This document shows positions 36,663-50,500 of a stretch of DNA of 64,000 nt, piece by piece. This DNA is from Ptychodera flava. Taxonomy: Eukaryota; Hemichordata; Enteropneusta; Ptychoderidae. The position numbers and the translations under genes are program-made. The stretch covers positions 46,937,342 through 47,001,341 of the forward strand of contig NC_091934.1 of assembly GCF_041260155.1 (NCBI RefSeq). Direction: 5' to 3'. Below the pieces are notes generated by a model. It was not told the origin of the DNA. It did not search any database and saw nothing but the letters and a program-made list of their open reading frames with translations. Every line of letters begins with the position of its first letter. Position 1 is the first letter of the stretch.

Positions 36663-39409
36663 ATGACCTTTGAACTATGATGTTTGGTTCAGTAACTGCT
36701 GGGGTACAACAAGCAGTGCTGAGTTGAAATATCACATTCCATCCACTGAAGAATTCTTCACAAAAAGTGTTTTAAGTTATTTGTAAAATAATGCTAGTCT
36801 AAATGATAAAGCAAATTGTATTCTTCTTTTGATATTGTACTTGCAGCAATTTATAGAATCAAGGAAGAAGTTGTAAATGTAAACTGTGATGTAATATTTA
36901 AGTCACATGGTACAGCCTTGATTTGTATAATCATTATGATTCCTGTATACACGTTATCAAGCATTGCTTTTAATACAGTTTTACAAAAAGGCTGGGAGAA
37001 ATTTTTCAAAGGATTACTTATTCTGATGAAGAAATAATCAGTATGCAGTACTTTACAATTTGAACCTTTGAGAATAATATCTCTTGAGTATTCCAGCTAT
37101 TAACCTATTTTTTTAGCATTCCAGTCTATATTGTTGTACATGTAATATTGAAATATTCTTATGGGAGTAAAATTAACCTCAGATTGGTGCTAGCAGAAAT
37201 TATAGATCAAAGTAACAGCATAGGGAAAACTATTTACTGTAATTAATTTGTTGTTTTTGTTTTTAATCTGTGTACAAATAATTGTGTAGATTTTAGTTTG
37301 TCAGTAAGTTGGTATCATACCTAATCATATGAAGTGCATTTTATTCTGAGCAAGTTTTGCCATCGTCAATGATGCTGAAATTCATGAAATAGAAAATATT
37401 GATGGCAGTCTGCCTGATGGTATTCACTCTGATCAGTGTTGTTTCAAAAATTAAATATTTTCTTTCCTGGAGTCTCAGTCTGTTTTGTTATCTACTGTGG
37501 ATGTGCTTTCAATCAGTTGAGATTTTCTAACCAAGATGTATGCTTTGGACAAACATTGACAAACATTACCAAATAGATTTTATGAAAATCACAAGTCATT
37601 TGTATAGTTTCGATTAGAACATTGATGATACCTTAAAATCAATTTTACCACTTTTGCAATGTCCAAAAATGTTGGAATTGTCAAAAGATTATTTACTTTT
37701 GCATATTAATGATGGAACTCTGATGTCATTACAGAGAAGTCCAATAACAAGTTCACATTTCATCAATGCAATGTCTGTGTGTGTAGATTATCTATTTCTT
37801 GAGGGTCTATGATTTTATGAATAATCATATTTTGATGTTAATTTTGTTTTGAAACATTTAAAGCCTTCAGACCCTTTCCCTTTCACTGCAGGCCTTACAG
37901 ATTTAAAACATTTCACAAAAGCACAAGAGAAAATTACATAAACATTTGTTCAGTCTTGTTTTGGTTTTGTTTGGTTTTTGAGCCAGAGGAGTATAACTAT
38001 GAAACAAGGTCAGGGGATGGGTCAATGTAAATTGTCAACATGACAAGTGATAGCTTACATTCCATAGAACATTAGTGGTGGCTGGGAGTGTGGTAGACAG
38101 TTATCAACAAGCCACCACTATAGTTTGTTTTTCTCAAGCAGAGTCAAACCAGTCTTCTGGCAGGGGCAAACAAATTTTTCTTCTTGAGTTCATAGTAAAT
38201 AGAGCATTCATTCATTGCTATACATGTGTATATCAACAAATCATTTCAGTACAGAAATTTTCAATAAAAAGCACAGAAATACAAGTATTTGATTTCTTTT
38301 TAATAATTTGTGGTTATTTACTTTATTGGTAATACAAGCAGCAGGTCACAGTCATTCATGGTTACAGTCATTCATGGTTACAAGATTGCTATGAAGTGAC
38401 AGAAACCAATAAAAATCATATTTAATTCTGTACCAAACACACCAGTAAAATCCTGACTGGCTTTGCATCGTAATCTTATGGACTACAAGATGCCAGTATC
38501 AAAAAGGTAATGAAAGCTACTTGGCATAGAGAGAAAAAAGACATCCATAATCAAGTAAAAATAGAATCAGTCTGTAGTGGTGGAAACCCTGTATTGTGTT
38601 GACACTATTTGTGTGCATTGTTAACACTTCTAATATGAAGGCAAATCCATCGATGTAAAATTTGAATTAATCAAAACCATGAAATCTCATGTCCAGCCAG
38701 ATGACCAAACAGAGAAACAACAAACTGGCTATGCTCAGAGTTTATGGTTGGTTGCATGGCCATAACTAATATGACCATCAAAGTTCTTTAATGCTATCCT
38801 TTTGAGATCTGAGACAGCATCATGCTATCAGGGACTGTCGACCACTGTACAGTTTGGCTGACAGCATCAGGGACTGTCGACCACTGTACAGTTTGGCTGA
38901 CAAAGCAGACATTGAGCAGTATTTGCATTGCAGTATATAAACAAGAATGCGTAGATACATATGTTGCATTGACAGGGTTTTTCTTTGAACTGCGGCTAGT
39001 TCTGCGAGGCATGGTATAAATTGCAATACATGTAATTTCTTCATGTTTGTTTGACATTTAAATTTTGAGTCTTGCAATATTACACATGGCCGTTGTATCT
39101 TTCTTTCTCAGACCAGTTGTGAAATTTCTCATATTTCACAAACAAATCAAATTTTGACAATGTCGTAAAACACTGTACTTACTGAGAACTATTACAAATA
39201 TATGCATCAAAGAAACCATAACAGAAGTGCTACTGATATTTTACATGTAAATCACAAATGTACAAGCTATTTAACTTGGCCTGTCCTAACCCTACCAAGT
39301 CCCAACTTTTCAGAGGCAGGTTCCAAATGGACAATGCACAGAATGATGGGTCTGGGAAGTTTGTATGACTATACGTAGTGGTCTCACTTTGTTTAAGTAT
39401 AAGGTAAAT
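36663..39409. other. Intergenic region downstream of TMEM107
   Basis: AT-rich, probably containing the TMEM107 3' UTR in its first part. A 39-bp tandem duplication lies at about 38827-38902 (GGGACTGTCGACCACTGTAC). No other gene was recognised. Confidence 0.7.
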
Positions 39410-41130
39410 ATGGTACATGGTGGGAGAGATCTATTGGTAAGTATGGTACATGGTGAGTGAGATCTACAGGTAAGTATGATACGTGGTGGGTGAGATCTAT
39501 TGGTAAGTATGGTTCATGGTGGGGGAGATCTACAGGTAAGTATGGTACATGGTGGGTGAGATCCATTGGTAAGTATGGTACAAGGTTGGGTGAGATCTAC
39601 AGGTAAGTATGATACATGGTGGGTGATATCTATCGGTAAGTATGGTACATGGTGGGTGAGATCTACAGGTAAGTATGGTATATGGTGAGTGAGATCTAGA
39701 GGTAAGTATGGTACATGGTGGGTGAGATCTAGAGGTAAGTATGGTATATGGTGAGTGAGATCTATTGGTAAGTATGGTACATGGTGGGCGGGATCTACAG
39801 GTAAATATGGTACATGGTGAGTGAGATCTACAGGTAAGTGTGATACATGGTGGGTGAGATCTATTGGTAAGTATGGTACATGGTGAGTGAGATCTGCAGG
39901 TAAGTATGGTATATGGTGAGTGAGATCTATTGGTAAGTATGGTACATGGTGGGGGAGATCTACAGGTAAGTATGGTACATGGTGGGTGAGATCCATTGGT
40001 AAGTATGGTACAAGGTGGGGGAGATCTACAGGTAAGTATGGTACATGGTGGGTGAGATCCATTGGTAAGTATGGTACAAGGTTGGGTGAGATCTACAGGT
40101 AAGTATGATACATGGTGGGTGATATCTATCGGTAAGTATGGTACATGGTGGGTGAGATCTACAGGTAAGTATGGTATATGGTGAGTGAGATCTACAGGTA
40201 AGTATGGTACATGGTGGGTGAGATCTAGAGGTAAGTATGGTATATGGTGAGTGAGATCTATTGGTAAGTATGGTACATGGTGGGCGGGATCTACAGGTAA
40301 GTATGGTACATGGTGAGTGAGATCTACAGGTAAGTGTGATACATGGTGGGTGAGATCTATTGGTAAGTATGGTACATGGTGAGTGAGATCTGCAGGTAAG
40401 TATGGTATATGGTGAGTGAGATCTATTGGTAAGTATGGTATATGGTGAGTGAGATCTACAGGTATGGTATATGGTGAGTGAGATCTATTGGTAAGTATGG
40501 TATATGGTGAGTGAGATCTATTGGTAAGTATGGTAAAAGGTTGGGTGAGATCTACAGGTAAGTATGGTACATGGTGAGTGAGGTCTACAGGTAAGTATGG
40601 TACATGGTGAGTGAGATCTACAGATAAGTATGATACATGGTGGGTGAGATCTATTGGTAAGTATGGTACAAGGTTGGGTGAGATCTACAGGTAAGTATGA
40701 TACATGGTGGGTGAGATCTATTGGTAAGTATGGTATATGGTGGGTGAGATCTACAGGTAAGTATGGTATATGGTGAGTGAGATCTACAGGTAAGTATGGT
40801 ACATGGTGAGTGAGATCTACAGGTAAGTATGGTATATGGTGAGTGAGATCTATTGGTAAGTATGGTACATGGTGGGCGGGATCTACAGGTAAGTATGGTA
40901 TATGGTGAGTGAGATCTATTTGTAAGTATGGTACATGGCGGGCGAGATCTACAGGTAAGTATGGTACATGGTGAGTGAGATCTACAGGTAAGTATGGTAT
41001 ATGGTGAGTGAGATCTATTGGTAAGTATGGTACATGGTGGGTGAGATCTATTGGTAAGTATGGTACATGATGGATGAGATCTATTGGTAAGTATGGTACA
41101 TGATGGATGAGATCTATTGGACACTGAAGG
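39410..41130. repeat. 33-bp minisatellite, about 52 units, rich in U1-complementary donor sequence
   Basis: The unit is AGATCTAYNGGTAAGTATGG followed by TACATGGTGRGTG. About 20 units carry CAGGTAAGTAT on the plus strand and about as many TTGGTAAGTAT. A block near 39560-39900 recurs about 496 bp later (40057-40400), so there is higher-order duplication. Reading frames of 182 and 206 codons on the minus strand (unit HHVPYLPIDLT) reflect the 33-bp period and are not taken as genes. Confidence 0.97.
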
Positions 41131-44100
41131 TGGGACAAAGGGAATGATGAAGATCAGTCTGGTACATGGTGCAGATTGAGTAGTGTCAGTCTGGTACATG
41201 GTAAGTGATTTTGATTGCATATCTTCAGTCTCATAGATGGTAAGTGATACAAATTTTGTATTGTCAGTGACCTACGTGGTAAATTATTCAAATTTACAAA
41301 AAAATGTACCAGGTGAGATATGGTCAGTTTGGTATATGGCAAGTAAATGTTGACTGAGTGTCACTGTTAATGTTTGGTACATGGTAAGTACTAGGCTGTA
41401 CTATCACAATAGGTCCAGGAAATGGAGAGCGATATGGATCAGGTTTGATACTTTGTGAATACCAGGTCAACTGAAAACTGATGGTCACCCAAAACTCTAC
41501 AATAACTCTCGTCTTGATGTAACATGACTTTGGACTTACACTACGTAAACATATAAACACACTTTATTAATAATGAAATGCGAAGTAATGCTATGTGTGT
41601 CAGTACACTGAACCATATAAATGGATATTAAAGTATGCTCAGCAAGATTCCAAGTTATACAATGTGTGTTTCGATTGAACATTTTGTCAACAGGAACTAT
41701 TTGGGTGTGAAGTCACTAAACTCAGTGGTGATAAGACCATAGAAGTTTGAGAATGAGTGATTATTTCATTGATTACTGTATTGGAAACGCTGCAGATGTC
41801 AAATATGATCAACAATTTTTATGAAAACGAACACTACATGAATAGTTAATGTGTCTATGATATGGATAGGTAATGTTTGAAATCTAATCCCATACGACCT
41901 TAAATTCATTCTTGTCAATTTATTGGTAACACGATACAAATTCTTAAAACATGAGACAGTTTAATCAAAATATCAAAGCAATTATTCTGACCCTCATCCC
42001 CTGAATAAACAAAACCCGAAATATTTCATGTAATGTTGAAAACTGCATTCAATTGAAAATTACTGGAAGAGATGTCTGAATTAGTGGACAGTCCATCATA
42101 CTGCATAGTTTTTAGAAAAACACTCTCAATCTGTACAAGTGATATCACAGAAATATAAAATGCTGTTGCTTCTAACCCTAAGTGTTGCATTTGATCTCAT
42201 TTTGGATTATTTGTACTATCAGTCAACACAATGAAATCAACAAAAATACACTTGGCAAATAGACATGAATTCTGTACTGCAGTTGGAAAACAAAAAACTC
42301 AACATGCTAGTCCTGTTTTGATATTCCATTGGATGAATCATTGAGTACAACCATTTTGTATAATATGAAAACATTTGAGATAAATAAACTACCTATAAGC
42401 CTAAAAAATGAACCTCTTACAGACTTTATTTGGACAGAATCTTCTAAGTTTAGAAAGCTGTGAAAATTAACCAAATCATACAAATGCGCATTTCATGAAT
42501 CTTAAAAAACAAATGTGCATGAGTCAATATAGCCCTTAAAATTTGCATCTGACATTGTTCATATATCATGGGCAACTTGAGGAATACTGCTCCTTTCAAA
42601 AAAATGCAAAAACTTCACCCTTCCCACCATCATGTTGGTTCAGCCTACTGGATTGCTGTGTACATGGTTGATCCAACACAGAGAATGAGAAGGGCAGGTT
42701 TGGGTTAGAGTTCAAATAAAGATGGTATGAACAATGTCGGCTATCCATTATGATATGGAAATGTCATGATTAGAGTGTCAACTGACAGTACTTCCAACTA
42801 ATCTAGTTTCAATTTTCATCGATACATACTATAATATCTAATCTACGTATCATTGGGTCAAGAAGTCAATCAGAGAAAAACCAGCTTTTTTTTTGAGCAC
42901 AAGAATTTGTGCATCACTCTTACGCTTAATGCAAAATATCAAACTATTCCCTTTTCAGTGAGAAATATTGAGAAATATCTCCAAATGAAAGTAAAGTGGT
43001 CACGAAAGACTCTTATCTGCAAATTATGGAACTTTCAAATTCTTTGATCTTGCTACATTCTGATGCTAACTTCTCAATATTCATTAGTTTTTCATTGTAT
43101 GAATCGTATTTGTAGATTGCTATCTGGTATCTAGGAATTATTATTTTTTGGTAAATAAAGGATATCAATGCTTATTCAATGGTAAAAAACTGACTCTCCA
43201 TACAACGTGTACAGTTTTAGATATTATTGGTTATTTCAGCTTCTGATCACTGGCAATGACAGACTGGCAGAGTTTCATCAATTGCCGTTTTGTCCCTCTT
43301 CAGTCACCATTTTATCAGTAGATTGCCAAAAGTTACAGATATAAGCATAGACACCACTGGTAATCCAGGTACAAATTATTTCTGCATTATCATCAAACGA
43401 TAACTTTTAACCTCTGTTATCACAGTGCAGGCAATGATAACTCAAACTGGCTTTCTACACACTAGTATCCATGCGTCATTGCTCATCAAAGTACTTGAAG
43501 ATAGATATTAGTAAATACAAATTCTTTTATATCTACAAATTAGTGTTGAATTCAACTGCATTTCATTGAAAGTTTCCACATTGTAAATCCTAAAATCAAA
43601 ACACAGAAAATGCATAATGTAATAAAAAAACACTTCTCTTGCATAATTATTGTGATTCATCATTATCAAATCATACAAACAAACAACTAGATTAACATCA
43701 ATTGGTAAAAAAATTCAAAGACACAGCAAAAGTCTCAGATTTTATGAAAAGATTGAGTTCTATCATCTCTCAATGTGAGAATTGGATAACTAGATAGGCA
43801 TTATGAGGAAAGATGATACAATATCAGTGCAACTCCCTGGCTTGTCATCATTGTATCAATGTCAAGTAACAACTGTCAAGTTCACAGACAGATCTTGATT
43901 TCTGAATAAATGATTACAAAACATAGGACATGAGGTATTTCAGTGTTTGACCAATAGCTGATGATCTTCCATCATTCTGTGATAATGGATGATCTCCAAT
44001 GATTTACACTGGTGATCTCCGATGACTTACACTAGTAATTCTGTAACATTATTGCTGTATGATCAAAAGGACATAACATAGTCTGTACATAGAGCAAATA

Positions 44101-44524
44101 GACACATCAGCATCAGGACAAGAATGACTCTTTTGCCCTTGTTTGACAAGACAGCAGGATGAGAGTTGAAGGACTGTATCAGAATTGCACTGGTAAGCTC
44201 ATCTTTCCTCCAAGTTCTACCAGACATTTGTAAATAGAAATCAATTGTGGAAAGACTACAGTTTATCAAAAGAATTAAAACACAGCACCATTCAAGAAAA
44301 CTACCTCTAATATTTTCCGATAGAAATAAAATATCTTGATTATTTATTTGCTTTTGCTGAGCTACCCGAATTATCTCCTATTTTTCATACACTTAGCTCG
44401 ACTGAACAGAATTATTTAGAATGAAAGATCACACTATAATACAAAATTTAAATTGCATGCATATTTTTGATATTTGGATCACAAGAAAATTAGAAACTGT
44501 TCATGCTGGTCAACCTAATGTAAT
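41131..44524. other. Intergenic region downstream of CASZ1
   Basis: Diverged relatives of the 33-bp unit (GGTACATGGTAAGT) continue to about 41395. Beyond that the sequence is AT-rich and unique-looking, and probably contains the CASZ1 3' UTR. No gene was recognised. Confidence 0.65.
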
Positions 44525-47500
44525 TTATGGTGTATGGTGATGTTTTCGACTGTGTGAATCCATCTGTGACATACCGACTACAGCATGGGTACATCCTGGA
44601 TGAGTGCAATGCAGATGCGAGTATTTCTTATCATATTTGCAGTCGTTTACCTCACATGTTTCGGATGAGCTACAGTGCTTGAATCCTGCAGCAGCTAATG
44701 TCTCTAATTTGGCGTGATGTTTACGGTGTGCCGTCAGTTTGCTGCTATCAGTGCACACAAACGTACACTTCAAGCAATGGAAGTGAGTATTTCTCTGTGC
44801 ATACTCACATGATTCTCTATCACAGTGGACAGAGCTTTTGTATCTTCGGAAATCATCTAAGACTAAGCTTTCAACTCTGTCATGGTGCTGTGCGTGCTTG
44901 TACATCTGTGTTCTCCCTGCAAATTTATACCCGCATTTTTCATGGATGCAATGATAGTGAGTTGAACTTAGAGAAAACTGACAACTACGATCACCGCAGT
45001 CTTCGTGTCGATCAAACCTCATGAACCTATCCTGAATAGACTTCTCATCAATATACCTATTTCTGTGTGATCTGCCTCTTTCTGGTGATACAAGTTTGGA
45101 TTGCCTTGGTGTTGTTTGTGGAGACTTGGAGACAGCCTGTGTTGGAGTTTGCATCAAAACTACCTGTGCGGTGCCAGCTGACTGCACTGCCACTGGACTC
45201 ACATACACCAAGGTACCTGCACCATTGTTGACATTAGCAGCTGTGGCTGGTGTGAGAACTACTGCATTACTAGGTAGTCCAGCGGCGACTATCTGATTGC
45301 CAGGTAATCCAGTGCTGACAATAGCATTACTAGGTAGTCCAGAGTTCACTATAGCATTACTAGCTAGTCCTGTGTTTACTATTGCATTACTAGGTAGTCC
45401 AGTGTTCACTACAGCAGTACTAGGGAGCCCAGTTGCTGCATTGACTACTGTAATTGTGTTACTGTTATTGGTATTAGAGTTCAATGATTTAGGAGTATTG
45501 GTTGTGGTTAGTTGGAGTGGGGTGCAATCATCATCGTCTAGAGGAGGAAGGGGAATAGTGAATGGTGGCAGTGGTTGTGAGGTAGCTGTAGAATGCAATG
45601 TAGTTGGAGTAGAAGTTAAAGGTAAAGCGGTTATAGCAGTCACTGAGGTAGATGAGACGTTACTAGGAGCAACAGCACTAGCTATATTCATCAAAGCTGG
45701 AGACAATTGATTGGCTGGTTTAGGTAGAATAGTTGGTGTTGTCTGTTTGGATCTTTGACTCTGTGGTGTGACAAAGGTGACAGACATTTTCATAGCCTCT
45801 TCTCCATTCATCTCCATGCTTGTACCCGGAGTGTCATCATCGGGGCCCACATCTCCAGGACCTATCTTCTCAACTTGGGTAGCACTGGCCAGACTAGCCA
45901 TGGCTTGTGGTTGCTTCTCAAAATTCCTCCCATAGATTCGTCTCAGGTGCTTCCGTGCATGTGTCTCCATCTGGCTTTGCAGAGTGAAGGAGAATTTGCA
46001 ACCTGGCCGAATGCAGTGGAAGTGTTTTTTGATCATGTTGTACTTACAACCAGCTCTTTTGCAATCAATCTTTCTGCTCAGTTGACGATAACCATCATAG
46101 GCTGCATTCTCATTCCATTTGTGTTCGTTCATCTTTGCTGCTGATGTGGTCATGTAGTGACAGTCTGTCTTGGTGCAGTGGAAGTGAGCTCGGTTTCTGA
46201 GATGACAATCTGTGATAGGACAGCGGTTGGCCTTGTACAGGACGTAACCATAATTCACCCCGTGTTTGTATCTGGCTGGAGGAGAGGAGTGGCTCTTGCT
46301 GCCACTGTAGACGTTCCTGGTTGCCAAGGTTACAGGTTTAGCTTCATCTTCATCAATGCGTGTCAGATGAGGTGAATTCTTGTGTTTCATCTGATGAATC
46401 TTCATGTAGTGAGAATTGAAAGTATTCACCATATGACCACAGTAATCAGTTGAATTTACACTCTGTATAATACAAATGTAGGGACCCATTGTGAGTATCA
46501 AATTAGATGAAACTTAAGACACACAGACACACTGAATGACACTACGTGACATGTTTATACACACTGAAAGATAATTGATACACACTTACACTACACGTAA
46601 ACACACTCTGTGACTGCTGACATACACCGAAAGACACAGGAAACATTGAGAGACACTGACACACATTGATAGAACACTAAACACGGTGAAAGATGTTAAA
46701 ATGCACTGAATGATTCTATGTGTCTTGCTCACATACACTGAAAGACACCGGCATACATTGAGAGACACTGACAAACATTGATACAAACTAAACACGCTGG
46801 ATGACAATGAAACACTCTGAATGATTCTATGTGTCTTGCTGACATGCGCTGAAAGACACTGGCATACATTGAGAAACACTACACACATTGATTTGACGCT
46901 AAACATGCTGTAAGACATTGAAACACATTGAATGACTCTCGGTGTCATGCTGGCATACATTAAAGACTGCAAAACATTGAGAGACACTGGCACACATTGA
47001 CATAAGATAAATACACACTGGAAGACATTGTAACAAACCAAATGACAGAGTAAGACATACAGATACCTAAATAGCAATGAAAAACACCTGAAAAACACAA
47101 TGACAGCTGTAAGGGCATGACTAAAGCATTTGTTTATCAACTGTTTCACTGTTGGTAACACTGGTTTATACATACCCAGGCACAGTGGTAATGTTGCTGT
47201 GAACGGTTGACACAGCGTTGATAGTATTGATGACAATCCTGTCCATATTGGAAGTATCGAAATCCATATTCTGACGCCTCATCATTCAGTTGGTGGTATC
47301 TGAAAATGTATAACTAGACTGGTGAGTTGGTGAATATTTGCGGCTTGCAAATTATGAATTTTATGGATGTGAAACCAATGCACTGCTCCGTGAAGTGATT
47401 TTGTTTAATAAATTATGACAGTCTGCCGTCGTTGGTGTACTGCCCAATAAAACTTCAAGGCTCTGTGCTATTCTACTTGGATGTCTTAAAATGAAATTTG

Positions 47501-50500
47501 TGATGAAAAGGCAAGAGAAATACACTGATTGTACAGATGACTTACCTAGCATGTTTGTTGACACCATCCTTTGATTTAAACAACTCTTGACAATCCTTCA
47601 CCTGGCAATGGTAGTGGTCTTTGTATAACATCACACATCGACTCTCACATGGATCATTGGCAGTAAATCTGAAATCAAATCAAATTTTTATGACATCATT
47701 ACCAAAACACCACAAAGGATGCTAGAGGACATGGGCGTAGTGTATCACCGGACGTCAAAGCCCGTTGTTTCATGCCAATTTCCAAGTGATTCTTTGCTGT
47801 ATTTTGTAAAAGCCTTTTTTTACACATCATACATTCGTGAATGGGGCATTGAATGGGCTAGGGGTGTATTGAACATTTAAATGCACGTTCAACAATTTTT
47901 CTGTGGTTCAGAGTCAAATATGGATTGCTATCTTGTATGCACTCCTGGATAACCTGTGAACTACATATATAGATCGTGAGACATTCTGACAGTCATCCAA
48001 TGGGTCCTTGACCACTGTTCTACAGTGAACATGCTGATGCAGCCACAGAATGCACTGCATATAGAATCTAGTGGGAGATGCCTGTTACTGAATGTTACTG
48101 AACGGTTTTATTCATGCGTGTAAAATTCTATTACTCTCAATAATAGAAGTATAATAATGTCTGTTTTGATATGATTCAAAGATAGCAATCAATCAATCCT
48201 ATCAATGCCTCAAAGGGGAAGTTCACCAAGGCTGATTTTGACATATATGCTAGCTTTGGGATCGCTTATTCCGGAAAAATCATTTTTGCCATTCATAACT
48301 TGCAACTTGCGCAATTTTTTACAAAAACAGCAAAAAATAGAGGCAGATGTTGCAGTTTAGGGTTTTATCAACTTAATGTGTTTTGAATCAAAGGGAAAAA
48401 ATAATAAGCGACTGCATAAACATGTATATAACTTTCCTAGATTATATATGGAGATCACAAAAACCTTCCTTTTCCATGTCTTACATATTGATTCCTTATT
48501 ATGTATTGTTCTTCATGGTTTCCAGAGTTCAAATACAACATTTAACATCCCATCAAACTCCACAATCTCATGACAGATTTCATGAGTTACATATATACCG
48601 GTAGTTTAGGTACAGATTTTGTGGCAAGAGAGTAAGTAAGAATTATTGTGGAAATCAACACCTGACTGCATTGTGATGAAAAGTTTGCCATGTCATATCT
48701 ACATTGCTAAAGATTTTCGTGGTCTTACATATCATGTTCAACAGTCACTGTAATGAAGTTTCATCTAGTTTATGTCCATTTAGTCAACGCTGCTTATTTA
48801 CAAGTATTTTATAACTTTGTTTTACAGAGCAAACAAATATTCAGTATTTCACAGGACAATCCTAGTTTTTGAATGGAGAAACTGTAAAGAAATGGTGCTG
48901 AAACAGGTCACATGAGGCACGTTATCCATACCTTTTGATGTACTTTTGCCAGTTTTCTTGTGTTTTGAACTTGAGAATTATGGGCGGTTTACCCGTTGAA
49001 GAGGAGGTGGTAGTTGGGACCACGGTGCACACTTGAACTGGTGGGCTAATTTCATCTGGTGCAGGCAGGTTGAGTGAATCACTCAGCCCCTCACTGTTGT
49101 CACTTTTCTCTGTACTGATAGCAGTGTTAATCTTAGCAAATGCTGCTGGTAAGTGGTCGTCATCTTCATTACCATTGGCATCATGGGAAGCACTGGAGGA
49201 TTGTATGGTAGACTGCATAGATTCAGACATCTTCACTTCATTATCCTGGGAGTCCTCTAATTCAGCTGATTCCACTTTGATTTTTTTGTTTTGGTGGGAA
49301 TCAATCTCATCTGGTTCCCCTTTGGATTTCTTGTTATGGTAATAATCAATCAAATCTGTCATCTCCTCTTCCACAGGATGGGCCAATAGGTCAGCTTTGT
49401 TGTGTTTTCTCTTCTTGGCTTGCTCAAACTGTATCAGCCTCTCACGACGTTCGTGTTTGCGTTTGTGTGACGACATTTGATTTGCTGCTGTAAATGTGAA
49501 GTCACAGCCTGGACGGATACAATGGAAATGGTTGGTGTTCTTGGAATATCGGCATCCTTCATACTTGCATATCTACACAGGGGAAAAACAAAAGCAATAT
49601 TGTAACATCAAGCTAAAAGATTCTTTCCTTGTTTCTACATAATTCATTACCTGTCATTTGCCCTTTTACCCCTCCATATGATCTAATCCTACTATTTGCC
49701 TTGACAAATTTGGGTCTGTACACAGATCAGAGGGGTGAAAGGGTTACAAATGCTTTCAGAAACAAAGCCCATGACTTAAAATCCAATGTTGAATACAAAT
49801 AGCCTTATGCCTTGCACTATATTAACAACTAGGGAAAATTATGGCACACGATTGCTAGATTTCTCCAGAATGCTTGATTAAACTTTATATCAACCTATTA
49901 CCTCTACAATTAGTATTACAAAATAAACTATTTTAAGATTAAGCAGTTAAAAGTTTCAATAACTAACTACGAGTAAAGAGTTCTGGGTATCATATATACA
50001 CTCAGAATTCTTGTAAAATTCAAGAAAAGATATCACTGTGGCTAATAATACAGTTTTCTCTGTGTTAATGTTTAATCTCCATAAATTCCCTATTCTCTGA
50101 AGGTTCAACTACCCTTGTTTATCAAGTTTTCAACCAGTTTTTTGCAACCATCTTTGCAAGAATAAAGAAAAATATTGCCAGCATATCATCATGGTTTGGA
50201 ACAATCACATGATTTTCTATAGTTACTGTACAGTTAGACCTTGATAGAGGGCCATAGGCAGAAAGGGTTACACTACAGATAATGATGCTATCAATGATGT
50301 ACTGAAATCACATTACACTATCATACTGCAGTAGACTGGCATGTATATGTTGCTTCCTGTACCCCGTACTGAGGTCCCAGGTAACATATATGTATCATCA
50401 TGAGTTTACTTGTTTGTTTTAGCTGAATATTATCTCAGTATACCAGCAGAATTTAATTTAGAAATATTATCTCCATGTTGACATGAGTTTTACAAGGACA

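Noticed and set aside
39514..41138. Long minus-strand frames of 11-residue repeats (HHVPYLPIDLT)
   Set aside because: The 33-bp period keeps frames open, overlapping frames are also open, and there is no gene context. Treated as minisatellite.
44063..44269. Small frame with a hydrophobic run (VILVLMLMCLFALCT) after CASZ1
   Set aside because: No homology recognised; likely chance sequence in the CASZ1 3' UTR.
45297..45710. Plus-strand frame of 137 codons opposite CASZ1
   Set aside because: Antisense shadow of the last CASZ1 exon.
46586..47236. 216-codon minus frame rich in Cys, Val and Ser
   Set aside because: It crosses a degenerate repeat and the exon at 47176-47299 in the wrong frame.
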